From: Pectobacterium colocasium
GTDB taxonomy: Bacteria; Pseudomonadota; Gammaproteobacteria; Enterobacterales; Enterobacteriaceae
Direction: 5' to 3'
Assembly: GCF_020181655.1 (NCBI RefSeq)
Contig: NZ_CP084032.1
Coordinates: 4,278,001 to 4,342,000, forward strand
DNA length: 64,000 nt
Below the pieces are notes generated by a model. The model was not told the DNA's origin and ran no database searches. It saw only the letters and a list, made by a program, of their open reading frames with translations. Of the stretch, positions 42,465 through 52,264 are shown piece by piece; positions within the stretch are counted from its first letter, which is position 1, and each line of letters begins with the position of its first letter. The translations under genes were made by a program, and so were the position numbers.

Positions 42465-42479
42465 TAAGAATTATTACTG
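42465..42479 (-). promoter_or_regulatory. Possible Fur box of the receptor gene
   Basis: TAAGAATTATTACTG resembles the 7-1-7 Fur form TGATAAT-N-ATTATCA at 9 of 14 positions. It lies 31 bases before the receptor start codon in AT-rich DNA. Confidence 0.35.
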
Positions 42480-42613
42480 TTTTTGGTATTGCTATAGCTA
42501 TGCGCAGTGACAGCTTGCATATGCGCAATGACAAAACGGGAACTCAGCGAGAAAACGTCAGGCAGGCAGCCTCTGACATAAATAACGCTCGGGAGAGTTA
42601 ATGAAGGGAAACA

Positions 42614-43570
42614 CTAGCTGGGAATACGTGCATCGCTTGGCGCCATACCGTAACGCCGCCGGAAAGCCGTGGCAAAGTTGGTCGCGTGCTGGTAACCCGA
42701 CATCCAGGCTGCCTGCTGAACGCTGTATCCCTGCGCCAGATAGCGTCGAGCCAGCTCCAGCCGACAGTCGCGCAGATAATCAAAAACCGAATGGCCATAC
42801 GCCTGACGAAACTTGGTGCGCAGGCTGCTGCTGCTCATCGCCGCCATCTGCGCCAGTTCATTAAGGGTGTACGCTTTTTCAGGCTGTTGTGCCAGAAGCC
42901 GACGAACGTTCTCCAGTCGATCCTGTTCGCCGGGCGGGGGCAATACGCGCCGTTCTCCCCCACGTTGCCCGAATGACAGACCTTGCCCTAGCAACTGTAG
43001 CATCACACCTTCCAGCATCAGCTGGCGTGATAACCCTGGCGTGGTATTTTCCAGCGCGTGCTGCAAACCAGATAATAAATAGCCGGGAACCTGCCATAAA
43101 AACGTCGGATTCCCCCCCTGTTCCCACTCGTTCAGCAGCGAGCCCAACAGCGGATCCAAAGCGAAAGTGGTGGGAAAAATACCCAGTGATACGGTGCGAA
43201 GGTGGCAATCCGCAAGGTGGCTGGCGTTCATGACTAACGGGTCTCCCAGCCGAGTGCTGAATGCCATACCGGCTCGCACCACAAACTCCTTACCGCTCAG
43301 GCGCAATGCAACGCACCCTTCCAGCACCACCAGCGTATAAAACGGGCAACAGTGCAAAGACGTCGATTCGTAGGGCTGCAACACGCGCACGTTGGAATTC
43401 GTCAGGCAAATACCGGAGGAGAGCGTCATTTCTTCGACATCACCCTGCACGACGATACGTTTTTCTTTCGTGCGATCGCGGCAAGACGACAGCTGCGGGA
43501 AGTGGTAATCGATCCCGTAGCGTTCGCCGATGTCGAAGAAATCCTCAATGGAAAAGAGTCGTTTGAGCAT
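42614..43570 (-). CDS. PchR/YbtA-like AraC-family regulator
   Basis: This 318-residue protein ends in the double helix-turn-helix of AraC activators (YTLNELAQMAAMSSSSLRTK and GYSVQQAAWMSGYQHATNFA, FRRRYGMAPSDAR). The N-terminal about 220 residues resemble PchR-type ligand domains (SSGICLTNSNVRVLQPYEST). Such proteins sense a siderophore and activate the receptor gene, which lies directly downstream on the same strand after about 180 bases. A Fur box at 43706-43724 lies upstream. Binding targets are inferred. ATG 43570 has only a weak ribosome site. Confidence 0.9.
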   Translation of the reverse strand: MLKRLFSIEDFFDIGERYGIDYHFPQLSSCRDRTKEKRIVVQGDVEEMTLSSGICLTNSNVRVLQPYESTSLHCCPFYTLVVLEGCVALRLSGKEFVVRAGMAFSTRLGDPLVMNASHLADCHLRTVSLGIFPTTFALDPLLGSLLNEWEQGGNPTFLWQVPGYLLSGLQHALENTTPGLSRQLMLEGVMLQLLGQGLSFGQRGGERRVLPPPGEQDRLENVRRLLAQQPEKAYTLNELAQMAAMSSSSLRTKFRQAYGHSVFDYLRDCRLELARRYLAQGYSVQQAAWMSGYQHATNFATAFRRRYGMAPSDARIPS

Positions 43571-43705
43571 GAGCGGGAAAATACCCTCATCCTGTTTAAC
43601 GCCCAGAATCAGGCCTGCGGTTAACGGACATAGCGTGACGCAGCGACGTATTCGCTACAAAGATCGTTATTCACCTTAGCATTGTGCCGCAAGCGCATCA
43701 ATAAG

Positions 43706-43724
43706 ACTGATAACTATTCTCATT
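43706..43724 (-). promoter_or_regulatory. Fur box upstream of the AraC gene
   Basis: ACTGATAACTATTCTCATT contains TGATAAC-t-ATTCTCA, a near match to TGATAAT-N-ATTATCA (12 of 14). It lies 136 bases before the regulator start codon. Confidence 0.65.
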
Positions 43725-43791
43725 GAAATGGTGTTCTAAATTCTGAACACCTTAGCTAGCGTAGGGAAGGTTCTTTGGCTGGCATCAGAAA

Positions 43792-44044
43792 TCATGCTGA
43801 GGTATCAGTGAACGCCGAGTGAGCGACAGGACGTCGCGAAAGCCAGTGCCGCGTAGGGAACGCGTCACTGGCGGCTCGATAAGCGTTCAATGATTCCGAA
43901 GGCACCGCGTAGCGGCAGGATTTCAGCCAATAGCCTGGGTACATAGGGCAAGCGGCGTTTGAGCTGCCCTATGTCGGGCGTGGCGCTAGTGCCACAGAGA
44001 AATCATGTGGCTTATCACGCACGAAACGCCCCCTCACAGGCATA
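43792..44044 (+). repeat. 253-nt structured intergenic element, copy B
   Basis: Same element as at 36554 and 48873, same orientation. Helices: GAACGC (43810-43815) with GCGTTC (43883-43888); GCGAC-aggac-GTCGC; GCCAGTG/CACTGGC with inner GCGT/ACGC; CCGC-gta-GCGG; CATAGGGCA/TGCCCTATG; TGGC/GCCA. The first, third and fifth have different sequences from copy A yet pair fully. It lies between the AraC gene and the 3' end of metH, both minus strand. The outer closing pair is weaker here than in copy A. Confidence 0.85.
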
Positions 44045-44100
44045 GTTGAGATGGCTAAATCTCCGAGGCTGATATTGTCATACTCGACTTACGTCGAAAC

Positions 44101-47100
44101 TTAATCCGCATCATAGCCGAGGTTTGGTGCTAACCAGCGCTCTACCTCGCTCACTTCCATGCCTTTGCGCACCGCGTAATCTTCTACCTGATCGTGCTGG
44201 ATTTGTGCGACAGCGAAGTATTTGCTGTCGGGGTGGCTGAAATACCAGCCGGATACCGATGCACCCGGCCACATGGCATAGGATTCGGTTAACTTCATGC
44301 CGGTATGCTTTTCCACATCCAACAGTTGCCAGATTTGCACTTTCTCCGTGTGATCCGGGCAGGCCGGATAGCCCGGAGCAGGGCGAATACCCTGATAGTT
44401 TTCTCGAATCAGCAGCTCATTACTGAGGTTCTCATTCGGCGCATAGCCCCAGTACACCTTACGCACACGCTCATGCAGGTATTCCGCAAAGGCTTCCGCC
44501 AGACGGTCAGAGATCGCCTTCACCATGATCTTGTTGTAATCATCATGCTGAGCTTCCCATTGATCGGCCAACGTATCTTCTTCCAGCCCGCCAGTTACCG
44601 CAAAGGCACCGAGATAATCTGGCTTACCGCTAGACTTCGGCGCCACGAAGTCGGACAGGCAATAATTCGGGAAGTCAGTTTTCTCCGTCTGCTGGCGCAG
44701 ATGGTGGCTGACTGACAGCACCGTTTCACGCCGTTCATCGGTATAAATCACGACGTCATCCCCAACGCGGTTCGCCGGGAATAAGCCCACCACACCACGG
44801 GGGTTCAGCGTACTGCTCGCGGATAAGTCATCCAGCATCGCGTTGGCATCAGCAAACAGGCGTTTAGCCTCTTCTCCCACCACCTCATCTTCCAGAATGC
44901 GAGGATATTTTCCCGCCAGTGACCAGGTCATAAAGAACGGCGTCCAGTCGATGTAGTTGCGCAGCGTTTCAATGCTGGCCGTCACTTCCTGAACGCCCAG
45001 ACGATGCGCCACTGGCGGCGTGTAGTTTTCCCAATCTAAATCGGAGGCGTTAGCGCGAGCCGCTTCCAGCGTCACCGGCGGCGTTCGCGGTTTTTTACGC
45101 GCGTGCTGAATACGCACGGTTTCGTACTCTTTACGGGTGCGTGCGACAAAGTCGTCATATTGCGTACTGGACAGCAGCGCTGACACCACACCGACAGAGC
45201 GGGAGGCATTCTGTACGTAGACCGTCGGGCCGCTATAGTTTTGTTCAATCTTCACGGCGGTATGCGCTTTAGAGGTCGTCGCGCCGCCAATCAGCAGCGG
45301 CAGCGTAAAGCCCTGACGCTCCATTTCTTTCGCCACGTTAACCATTTCATCCAGCGACGGCGTAATCAGCCCGGACAACCCGATAATATCGACGTTCTCT
45401 TCACGCGCGGTCTTCAGGATCTTATCCGTCGGCACCATCACGCCCAGATCGATAATTTCGTAGTTATTACATTGCAGCACCACGCCGACGATATTCTTAC
45501 CGATGTCGTGAACATCGCCTTTAACCGTCGCCAGCAGGATCTTCCCAGCTGACGTCCCTTTGGCCTTGCTGGCTTCAATATAGGGTTCGAGATAGGCCAC
45601 CGCCTGCTTCATCACGCGGGCAGATTTCACCACCTGCGGCAAAAACATTTTCCCCGCGCCAAACAGATCACCGACCACGTTCATGCCATCCATCAGCGGA
45701 CCTTCAATCACCTCTATCGGCCGTGCAGCCTGCTGGCGCGCTTCTTCAGTGTCCAGCTCGATAAATTCGGTAATGCCTTTAACCAGAGAATATTCCAGAC
45801 GCTTCTTCACATCCCAGCCGCGCCATTCCGCCTGCGTTTTACTGCCTTCATCTTCTGTTTTGCTGCCGCGGTATTTTTCTGCCAGTTCAAGCATACGTTC
45901 GGTGGCATCGCTGCGGCGGTTAAGTATCACATCCTCCACCGCATCGCGCAGTTCCGCAGGGAGATCGTCATAGATCGCCAACTGCCCGGCATTCACGATC
46001 CCCATGTCCATGCCGTTGCGGATCGCGTGATAAAGGAAGACGGCGTGGATCGCTTCACGCACCAAATCGTTGCCGCGAAATGAGAAGGAAACGTTAGACA
46101 CGCCGCCGGAGATCATCGCATGGGGCAACTGCGCCTTGATGTCTGCACAGGCCTCAATGAAATCCACCGCGTAGTTGTTGTGTTCATCGATCCCCGTTGC
46201 CACGGCGAAAATGTTCGGGTCGAAGATGATATCTTCCGGTGGAAAACCAACTTCTTCCGTCAGGATGCGGTAGGCTCGGCGACAGATTTCAATTTTACGC
46301 GCGCGGGTGTCCGCCTGACCGACTTCATCAAAGGCCATCACCACCACGGCGGCACCATAGCGCCGTACCAGTTTGGCATGGTGGACAAAGGCCTCCACGC
46401 CTTCCTTCATGGAGATCGAGTTAACAATCCCTTTGCCCTGAATGCATTTAAGCCCTTTCTCAACCACGTCCCATTTTGAGGAATCGATCATGATCGGCAC
46501 GCGGGCAATATCCGGTTCGCCGGCAATGAGGTTCAGGAAACGGACCATCGCCGCTTCCGCATCCAGCATGCCTTCATCCATGTTGATATCGATGATCTGC
46601 GCGCCGCTTTCTACCTGCTGACGGGCAACATCCAGCGCTTCGCTGTATTTCTCTTCTTTGATCAGTCGTTTAAAACGCGCAGAGCCGGTAACGTTCGTCC
46701 GTTCCCCGACGTTAACAAACAGGGTTTTAGCATCGATAGTCAGCGGTTCCAGGCCGGATAAGCGGCAGGCGACCGGAATCTCCGGCAGCTTGCGCGGCGG
46801 CACGCCTTCCACCACTTTCGCCATCGCGGCAATGTGTGCAGGTGTCGATCCGCAGCAGCCGCCAACAATATTCAGAAAGCCGGAACGCGCCCATTCGCCG
46901 ATATGTTTCGCCATATCGGCCGGATCTAAATCGTACTCCCCAAAGGCGTTGGGCAGGCCTGCATTGGGGTGAGCGCTCACATAGCATTCTGAAATACGTG
47001 ACAGCTCGGCGACATACTGGCGCAGTTCATCCGGCCCCAGCGCACAGTTCAGACCGAACGAGAGCGGGCGCGAATGGCGTAGAGAGTTGTAAAACGCTTC

Positions 47101-47784
47101 TGTTGTCTGGCCGGATAGCGTACGCCCTGACGCATCCGTGATCGTGCCGGAAATCATCACCGGCAATGTGATCCCTAATGCCTCAAATTCGCTTTCGACC
47201 GCGAAACTCGCCGCTTTGGCATTCAAGGTATCGAAAATGGTTTCGATCATGATCAGATCGACGCCGCCTGCGATCAGTGCGCGTGTCGATTCGCGATACG
47301 CCTCCACCAGTTGATCAAAACTGACGTTGCGAAACGCCGGATCGTTTACATCGGGAGAGATCGACGCAGTACGGTTGGTCGGGCCGAGCACACCCGCGAC
47401 ATAACGCGGTTTATGCGGCGTTAATGCCGTCCATTTATCCGCGCTGGCGCGCGCGAGCTGTGCGGCGACGGTATTCATTTCCGCCGACAGCGACTGCATA
47501 TCATAGTCCGCCATCGCAATGGTGGTGGCATTGAAGGTGTTGGTTTCGAGAATGTCGGCACCAGCTTCCAGATAAGCATCATGGATTTCGCTAATCACCT
47601 GCGGCCTGGTGAGCACCAGCAGATCGTTATTTCCCTTCACATCGCTCGGCCAGTCGGCAAAGCGCTCGCCGCGATAATCTGCTTCCTGTAGGCGATAACC
47701 CTGGATCATGGTTCCCATACCACCATCCAGCACCATAATGCGTTGCGCCAACTGGCGCCGTAATTCATCTACCCGATTACTCAC
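44101..47784 (-). CDS. metH: Cobalamin-dependent methionine synthase
   Basis: MetH moves a methyl group from methyltetrahydrofolate to homocysteine through B12. The 1227 residues match the E. coli length. Domains: homocysteine-binding (about 1-330, [10 protein letters not shown], zinc Cys in FGLNCALG and GGCCGSTP), pterin-binding (about 350-620, [17 protein letters not shown]), cap and B12-binding (about 650-890, motif [11 protein letters not shown] with the axial His), and the SAM-binding reactivation domain (about 900-1227, [29 protein letters not shown]). The start is GTG 47784 ([12 protein letters not shown]); extension to 47805 is not conserved. Divergent from iclR. Confidence 0.98.
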   Translation of the reverse strand: MSNRVDELRRQLAQRIMVLDGGMGTMIQGYRLQEADYRGERFADWPSDVKGNNDLLVLTRPQVISEIHDAYLEAGADILETNTFNATTIAMADYDMQSLSAEMNTVAAQLARASADKWTALTPHKPRYVAGVLGPTNRTASISPDVNDPAFRNVSFDQLVEAYRESTRALIAGGVDLIMIETIFDTLNAKAASFAVESEFEALGITLPVMISGTITDASGRTLSGQTTEAFYNSLRHSRPLSFGLNCALGPDELRQYVAELSRISECYVSAHPNAGLPNAFGEYDLDPADMAKHIGEWARSGFLNIVGGCCGSTPAHIAAMAKVVEGVPPRKLPEIPVACRLSGLEPLTIDAKTLFVNVGERTNVTGSARFKRLIKEEKYSEALDVARQQVESGAQIIDINMDEGMLDAEAAMVRFLNLIAGEPDIARVPIMIDSSKWDVVEKGLKCIQGKGIVNSISMKEGVEAFVHHAKLVRRYGAAVVVMAFDEVGQADTRARKIEICRRAYRILTEEVGFPPEDIIFDPNIFAVATGIDEHNNYAVDFIEACADIKAQLPHAMISGGVSNVSFSFRGNDLVREAIHAVFLYHAIRNGMDMGIVNAGQLAIYDDLPAELRDAVEDVILNRRSDATERMLELAEKYRGSKTEDEGSKTQAEWRGWDVKKRLEYSLVKGITEFIELDTEEARQQAARPIEVIEGPLMDGMNVVGDLFGAGKMFLPQVVKSARVMKQAVAYLEPYIEASKAKGTSAGKILLATVKGDVHDIGKNIVGVVLQCNNYEIIDLGVMVPTDKILKTAREENVDIIGLSGLITPSLDEMVNVAKEMERQGFTLPLLIGGATTSKAHTAVKIEQNYSGPTVYVQNASRSVGVVSALLSSTQYDDFVARTRKEYETVRIQHARKKPRTPPVTLEAARANASDLDWENYTPPVAHRLGVQEVTASIETLRNYIDWTPFFMTWSLAGKYPRILEDEVVGEEAKRLFADANAMLDDLSASSTLNPRGVVGLFPANRVGDDVVIYTDERRETVLSVSHHLRQQTEKTDFPNYCLSDFVAPKSSGKPDYLGAFAVTGGLEEDTLADQWEAQHDDYNKIMVKAISDRLAEAFAEYLHERVRKVYWGYAPNENLSNELLIRENYQGIRPAPGYPACPDHTEKVQIWQLLDVEKHTGMKLTESYAMWPGASVSGWYFSHPDSKYFAVAQIQHDQVEDYAVRKGMEVSEVERWLAPNLGYDAD

Positions 47785-47976
47785 GCGAACCCCATTCCCG
47801 GCCAATAAATACGCTATCTATTGCGTCTATCCTAGCATAAGTAATGAACACACTAACGCCGTGCAGCATGAGACTTTTCAGATCATTTGCCGATAAAAAA
47901 CCCAGAGAAAGAAGAGTTGCATTCTGCGGCAAAAAAACGAAAATCAATTCCATTACCATAAAAAGGAATCGACGCC

Positions 47977-48807
47977 ATGACGCCACCAGAGCCAGCCAAA
48001 CGAGGGAAAAAACCCCGATCCAGCACGGGCGCTACCGCACAGCCGACCGGGCAGGTTCAGTCGCTGACCCGTGGCCTGACGCTGCTGGAGTATATCGCCA
48101 GAGCAAACGGCAGCGTGGCGCTAACCGATCTCGCTCAACAGGCAGGTTTACCGAATTCTACGACCCATCGCTTGCTCACGACCATGCAACAGCAGGGCTT
48201 TGTGCGTCAGGTTGGCGATTTGGGGCTGTGGACGATTGGCTCACACGCGTTTATCGTCGGCAGTAGCTTTCTGCAAAGCCGCAACCTGCTAGCGATTGTG
48301 CATCCGATAGTACGCAAGCTGATGGAAGATTCGGGCGAAACCGTCAATCTGGCCGTGCTTGATAAGACCGACAGCCAGGCGATCATTATCGATCAGGTGC
48401 AGTGCACGGCACTGATGCGTATGTCTGCGCCGATCGGCGGTAAGCTGCCGATGCATGCTTCTGGTGCCGGGAAAGCCTTTCTGGCGCATTTGCCTGATGC
48501 ACAGGTCGCTCAGTTGCTGCACAAAAAAGGGCTGCACGGCTACACGCCACACACGTTTAGTTCGCCGCAAGCCCTGAAGGAAAACCTGTCGCTGATTCGC
48601 AAGCAGGGCTATTCCTTCGATGACGAAGAGCACGCGCTGGGGCTACGCTGTATCGCGGCCTGCATTTTGGATGAACACCACGACGCCTTCGCCGCCATTT
48701 CCATCTCCGGCCCCGTATCTCGCATCACGGACGACCGCGTCACGGAGCTCGGCGCACTGGTGATCAAAGCCGCCAAGCAGGTGATGCAGGAATACAGCGG
48801 GTTATGA
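47977..48807 (+). CDS. iclR: Glyoxylate shunt repressor IclR
   Basis: IclR represses aceBAK. The 276 residues have an N-terminal winged helix (QSLTRGLTLLEYIARANG, LTDLAQQAGLPNSTTHRLL) and a GAF-like effector domain (about 115-270, LPMHASGAGKAFLAHLP, GYSFDDEEHALGLRCIAACI). AAGGA precedes ATG 47977 by 8 bases. The target operon is the adjoining aceBAK on the other strand, converging. Confidence 0.98.
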   Translation: MTPPEPAKRGKKPRSSTGATAQPTGQVQSLTRGLTLLEYIARANGSVALTDLAQQAGLPNSTTHRLLTTMQQQGFVRQVGDLGLWTIGSHAFIVGSSFLQSRNLLAIVHPIVRKLMEDSGETVNLAVLDKTDSQAIIIDQVQCTALMRMSAPIGGKLPMHASGAGKAFLAHLPDAQVAQLLHKKGLHGYTPHTFSSPQALKENLSLIRKQGYSFDDEEHALGLRCIAACILDEHHDAFAAISISGPVSRITDDRVTELGALVIKAAKQVMQEYSGL

Positions 48808-48872
48808 ATAAGGTGTGTTCCTCGTAATAAGCTGCCAATTATGGCGTGCTTTACCATTATCCGGCGTAAAAA

Positions 48873-49126
48873 TTATGCAGCGGTGAGCATGATCGCCGAG
48901 TGAGCGACAGGACGTCGCGAAAGTCAGTGCCGCGTCAGGAACGCGTCACTGACGGCTCGAATAGCGATCATGAACACCGATGGCACCGCGTAGCGGCATA
49001 ATTTAGCCGGAAGCCTGGGTTCGTAGGGCGGCGGCGACTGAGCCGCCCTACGTCGGGCGCGTATACGGTATCGCATAAGAATGGCGGTGCTGTGGCGCAC
49101 GAAACGCTCTCTGAAACAGAATATAA
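48873..49126 (+). repeat. 254-nt structured intergenic element, copy C
   Basis: Same element as at 36554 and 43792. Helices: ATGATCGC (48889-48896) with GCGATCAT (48964-48971); GCGAC-aggac-GTCGC; GTCAGTG/CACTGAC with inner GCGT/ACGC; CCGC-gta-GCGG; GTAGGGCGG/CCGCCCTAC. ATTATGC near the start also pairs with GCATAAT at 48997-49003. It lies between the convergent iclR and aceK genes. The flank ccggcgtaaaaattatg is shared with copy A, so the unit may be a few bases longer on that side. Confidence 0.85.
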
Positions 49127-49148
49127 ACGAACCGAAGAAGGGAACTGT

Positions 49149-50876
49149 TCAAATTTCTATTCGTTGACTAAAACGCTTCCTCCGCCGGTAGGCGTACACA
49201 TCCTCAATGTGCCCTTCCCTGATACGCTGCTGTAGCGCCCGCCAGTAATCCGCGCAAAACAGATCGCCGTGCATTTCCTCAAACAGCGCGCGAATGTGGT
49301 GGTCGCTACACAGGAAATGGGGGAACTCTTCGGGAAACACATCATTCGGCGCAACGCTGTACCACGGCTCTGCGGCCAGTTCATCTTCCGGGTGACGCGG
49401 CGGTGGTATTTTGCGGAAATTCACCTCGGTCATGTAGCAAATTTCATCGTAGTCATAAAACACAACCCGCCCATGACGCGTGACGCCGAAATTCTTGAAT
49501 AGCATGTCGCCGGGGAAAATGTTCGCCGCCGCCAGCTGTTTGATGGCATTACCATACTCTTCAATCACATCATGCAACTGCTGTGCATTTGCCTGCTCAA
49601 GATAGAGATTCAGCGGCGTCATCCGGCGTTCCATGTACAAGTGCCGAATCACCAACCGATCGCCCAGATCTTCCAGCTTCTCTGGCACCTCATGCCAAAG
49701 CTCATCCAGCAGTTCCGGGCTGATGCGATGCTTATCAATCACGAAGTTTTCATATTCCTGCGTATCCGCCATGCGCCCAACGCGATCGTGCTCTTTCACC
49801 AGTTGATAGCACGCCATGACCCGCTCCGCGCTCACTTCTTTCTGCGGCGCAAAACGATCTTTGATGACCTTAAAGACGCGATCGAAAGAAGGCAGCGTAA
49901 ACACCAGCATCACCATCCCTTTCACGCCGGGCGCGATGATGAACTGCTCTTCTGATTCAGCAATGTAGTGCAGATATTCACGGTAATACTCGGTTTTACT
50001 GTGCTTCTGGCAGCCAATAGCCAAATAAAGCTCCGCCGTCGTCTTCCCCGGCAAAATATCCCGCAGCCAGGCCACCAGCGCAGACGGCAGCGGGGCATAC
50101 ACCATGAAGTAAGAACGGGCGAAGCCAAACACAATGCTGGCATCCGCCTGACTGGTTAAGCAGGTATCAATAAATAGCGCACCGCGCTCATTGTGGTGAA
50201 TCGGCAACAGGAACGGAAAAATACCGCCAGGGAGCGACAACTTGCCCACCAGCCAGGCCGCTTTGTTGCGATAAAACAGCTCGTTAGCCACCTGTAATGT
50301 CGCCTGAGCCAGCTGCTCCGCAGAGAAAGTGCGCTGTAAATACGCCGCGATATAACCAATATCACGTGGCAAATCTTCCCACGGTAACCGCAGCGGCACA
50401 TCACCCAACAATTTTTCCAACATGTTCTGCCAGCCGTCGGTTGGCATAAATGTCTTGGCGATAGGTCGGGGAATCTCACGAAAACGCTGTTCAGGCTGAG
50501 AACTGAAAACAAATAGCTTATCCGGCGTCAGTTCCCGATGGTTAAACAGCCGACAGTAGACGGAATTAAAGAAACTCTCAGCAATCTCAAAACGCGGGTA
50601 GTCCGGTAGTAATCGGGTGTAGATATGCTTCACTCGCGCCAAAAAATCCGCGTCATCACAGCGGATACCGGTAATACAGCGCAACTGTTCAACCACCAAA
50701 CCAACGTGGTGATCGTATAGATGAATACGCTGTTTCATTGCCTGTTGTACGGCAGGCCAGTCAGCCTGTTCAAAGCGCTGCTGCGCCCCCGCCGTCACTT
50801 CGAGAAAACGTCCATATTGCGCATCAAACCCTTGCAGGATCGTCTGCGCCACCAGCTTTTCAAGGTCACGCGTCAT
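49149..50876 (-). CDS. aceK: Isocitrate dehydrogenase kinase/phosphatase
   Basis: AceK phosphorylates and dephosphorylates isocitrate dehydrogenase, steering carbon into the glyoxylate shunt. The 575 residues (from [14 protein letters not shown]) contain the regulatory N-terminal half and the kinase half with ALVEWLR-like [41 protein letters not shown] and [16 protein letters not shown] lies 6 bases before ATG 50876, and an ATG at 50879 is the alternative. It is 50 bases after aceA. Confidence 0.97.
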   Translation of the reverse strand: MTRDLEKLVAQTILQGFDAQYGRFLEVTAGAQQRFEQADWPAVQQAMKQRIHLYDHHVGLVVEQLRCITGIRCDDADFLARVKHIYTRLLPDYPRFEIAESFFNSVYCRLFNHRELTPDKLFVFSSQPEQRFREIPRPIAKTFMPTDGWQNMLEKLLGDVPLRLPWEDLPRDIGYIAAYLQRTFSAEQLAQATLQVANELFYRNKAAWLVGKLSLPGGIFPFLLPIHHNERGALFIDTCLTSQADASIVFGFARSYFMVYAPLPSALVAWLRDILPGKTTAELYLAIGCQKHSKTEYYREYLHYIAESEEQFIIAPGVKGMVMLVFTLPSFDRVFKVIKDRFAPQKEVSAERVMACYQLVKEHDRVGRMADTQEYENFVIDKHRISPELLDELWHEVPEKLEDLGDRLVIRHLYMERRMTPLNLYLEQANAQQLHDVIEEYGNAIKQLAAANIFPGDMLFKNFGVTRHGRVVFYDYDEICYMTEVNFRKIPPPRHPEDELAAEPWYSVAPNDVFPEEFPHFLCSDHHIRALFEEMHGDLFCADYWRALQQRIREGHIEDVYAYRRRKRFSQRIEI

Positions 50877-50925
50877 CATGATCTCCAGATGAAACCCGGC
50901 CAGCGGTTCACTGACCGGGTTAGGA

Positions 50926-52233
50926 TCAGAACTGCTGTTCTTCCGTCGATCCCGTCAGCGCCGTCACCGAAGACTCGCCTCCCTGAATGATGTTTGTCAC
51001 CTTATCGAAGTAGCCGGTCCCTACCTCCTGCTGATGCGATGAGAAGGTATAGCCATCCTTAATCGCTTCAAACTCAGGCTGCTGTACCTTTTCTACGTAG
51101 TGTCTCATCCCTTCACCCTGCGCATAGGCATGCGCCAGGTCAAACATGTTGAACCACATACTGTGGATACCCGCCAGCGTAATGAACTGATACTTGTAAC
51201 CCATCGCCGACAACTCATCCTGAAAACGCGCAATCGTGCTGTCATCCAGATTCTTCTTCCAGTTAAAGGAAGGTGAACAGTTGTATGCCAGCAGCTTACC
51301 GGGGAACTTCGCGTGGATAGCTTCAGCAAAACGGCGCGCCAGCGATAAATCCGGTGTAGACGTTTCACACCACACCAGATCGGCATAAGGTGCATAGGCC
51401 AAACCGCGGCTGATAGCCTGCTCAATCCCCGCACGGGTACGATAGAATCCCTCTACCGTGCGTTCTCCGGTGATGAAATCACGATCGTATTTATCACAGT
51501 CAGACGTCAGCAAATCCGCCGCATCCGCATCGGTTCGCGCAACCAGTAAAGTAGGCACCCCCAACACATCCGCCGCCAGACGCGCGGCAATCAGCTTCTG
51601 AACCGCTTCCTGAGTGGGAACCAGCACTTTACCGCCCATGTGGCCGCATTTCTTCGCCGATGCCAGTTGATCCTCAAAGTGAACCGCTGCGGCTCCCGCT
51701 TCAATCATCGATTTCATCAGCTCAAATGCGTTAAGCACGCCGCCGAATCCCGCTTCCGCATCTGCCACAATCGGCAGGAAGTAGTCGGTATGGCGCTTGT
51801 CGCCCGGCTCAATGTGGTTTGCCCATTGGATCTGATCGGCACGCCGAAACGTATTATTGATGCGTTCAATCACCGCAGGCACAGAATTCGCCGGGTAGAG
51901 CGACTGATCGGGATACATGCTCGACGCCAGATTGGCGTCAGCCGCCACCTGCCAGCCGGAAAGATAAATCGCTTCAATACCGGCTTTCGCCTGCTGTAAA
52001 GCCTGCCCTCCCGTCAGCGCCCCCAGGCAATTCACATAGCCTTTGCGGGCGTCACCATGCAGCAGATTCCACAACTTAGCTGCACCGAGCTGCGCGAGCG
52101 TACATTCCGGGTTCACCGAGCCCCGTAGATTAATCACATCTTCTGCGCTGTAAGGGCGCGTAATGCCTTCCCAGCGGGCGGTTTTCCACTCTTTTTCAAT
52201 ATGCTGGACTTGTTGGGTACGAGAGGTCGTCAT
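50926..52233 (-). CDS. aceA: Isocitrate lyase
   Basis: AceA splits isocitrate to glyoxylate and succinate. The 435 residues have the catalytic motif [11 protein letters not shown] with the active-site Cys, plus [39 protein letters not shown] and [23 protein letters not shown] precedes ATG 52233. It is 31 bases downstream of aceB in the ace operon. Confidence 0.99.
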   Translation of the reverse strand: MTTSRTQQVQHIEKEWKTARWEGITRPYSAEDVINLRGSVNPECTLAQLGAAKLWNLLHGDARKGYVNCLGALTGGQALQQAKAGIEAIYLSGWQVAADANLASSMYPDQSLYPANSVPAVIERINNTFRRADQIQWANHIEPGDKRHTDYFLPIVADAEAGFGGVLNAFELMKSMIEAGAAAVHFEDQLASAKKCGHMGGKVLVPTQEAVQKLIAARLAADVLGVPTLLVARTDADAADLLTSDCDKYDRDFITGERTVEGFYRTRAGIEQAISRGLAYAPYADLVWCETSTPDLSLARRFAEAIHAKFPGKLLAYNCSPSFNWKKNLDDSTIARFQDELSAMGYKYQFITLAGIHSMWFNMFDLAHAYAQGEGMRHYVEKVQQPEFEAIKDGYTFSSHQQEVGTGYFDKVTNIIQGGESSVTALTGSTEEQQF

Positions 52234-52264
52234 AGCAGAGGTTCCTTTTTATTATCAGTCAGGG

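Noticed and set aside
47785..47976. MetR site upstream of metH
   Set aside because: Near matches such as tgagacttttca do not have the right spacing of the TGAA-N5-TTCA form, so no site is claimed.
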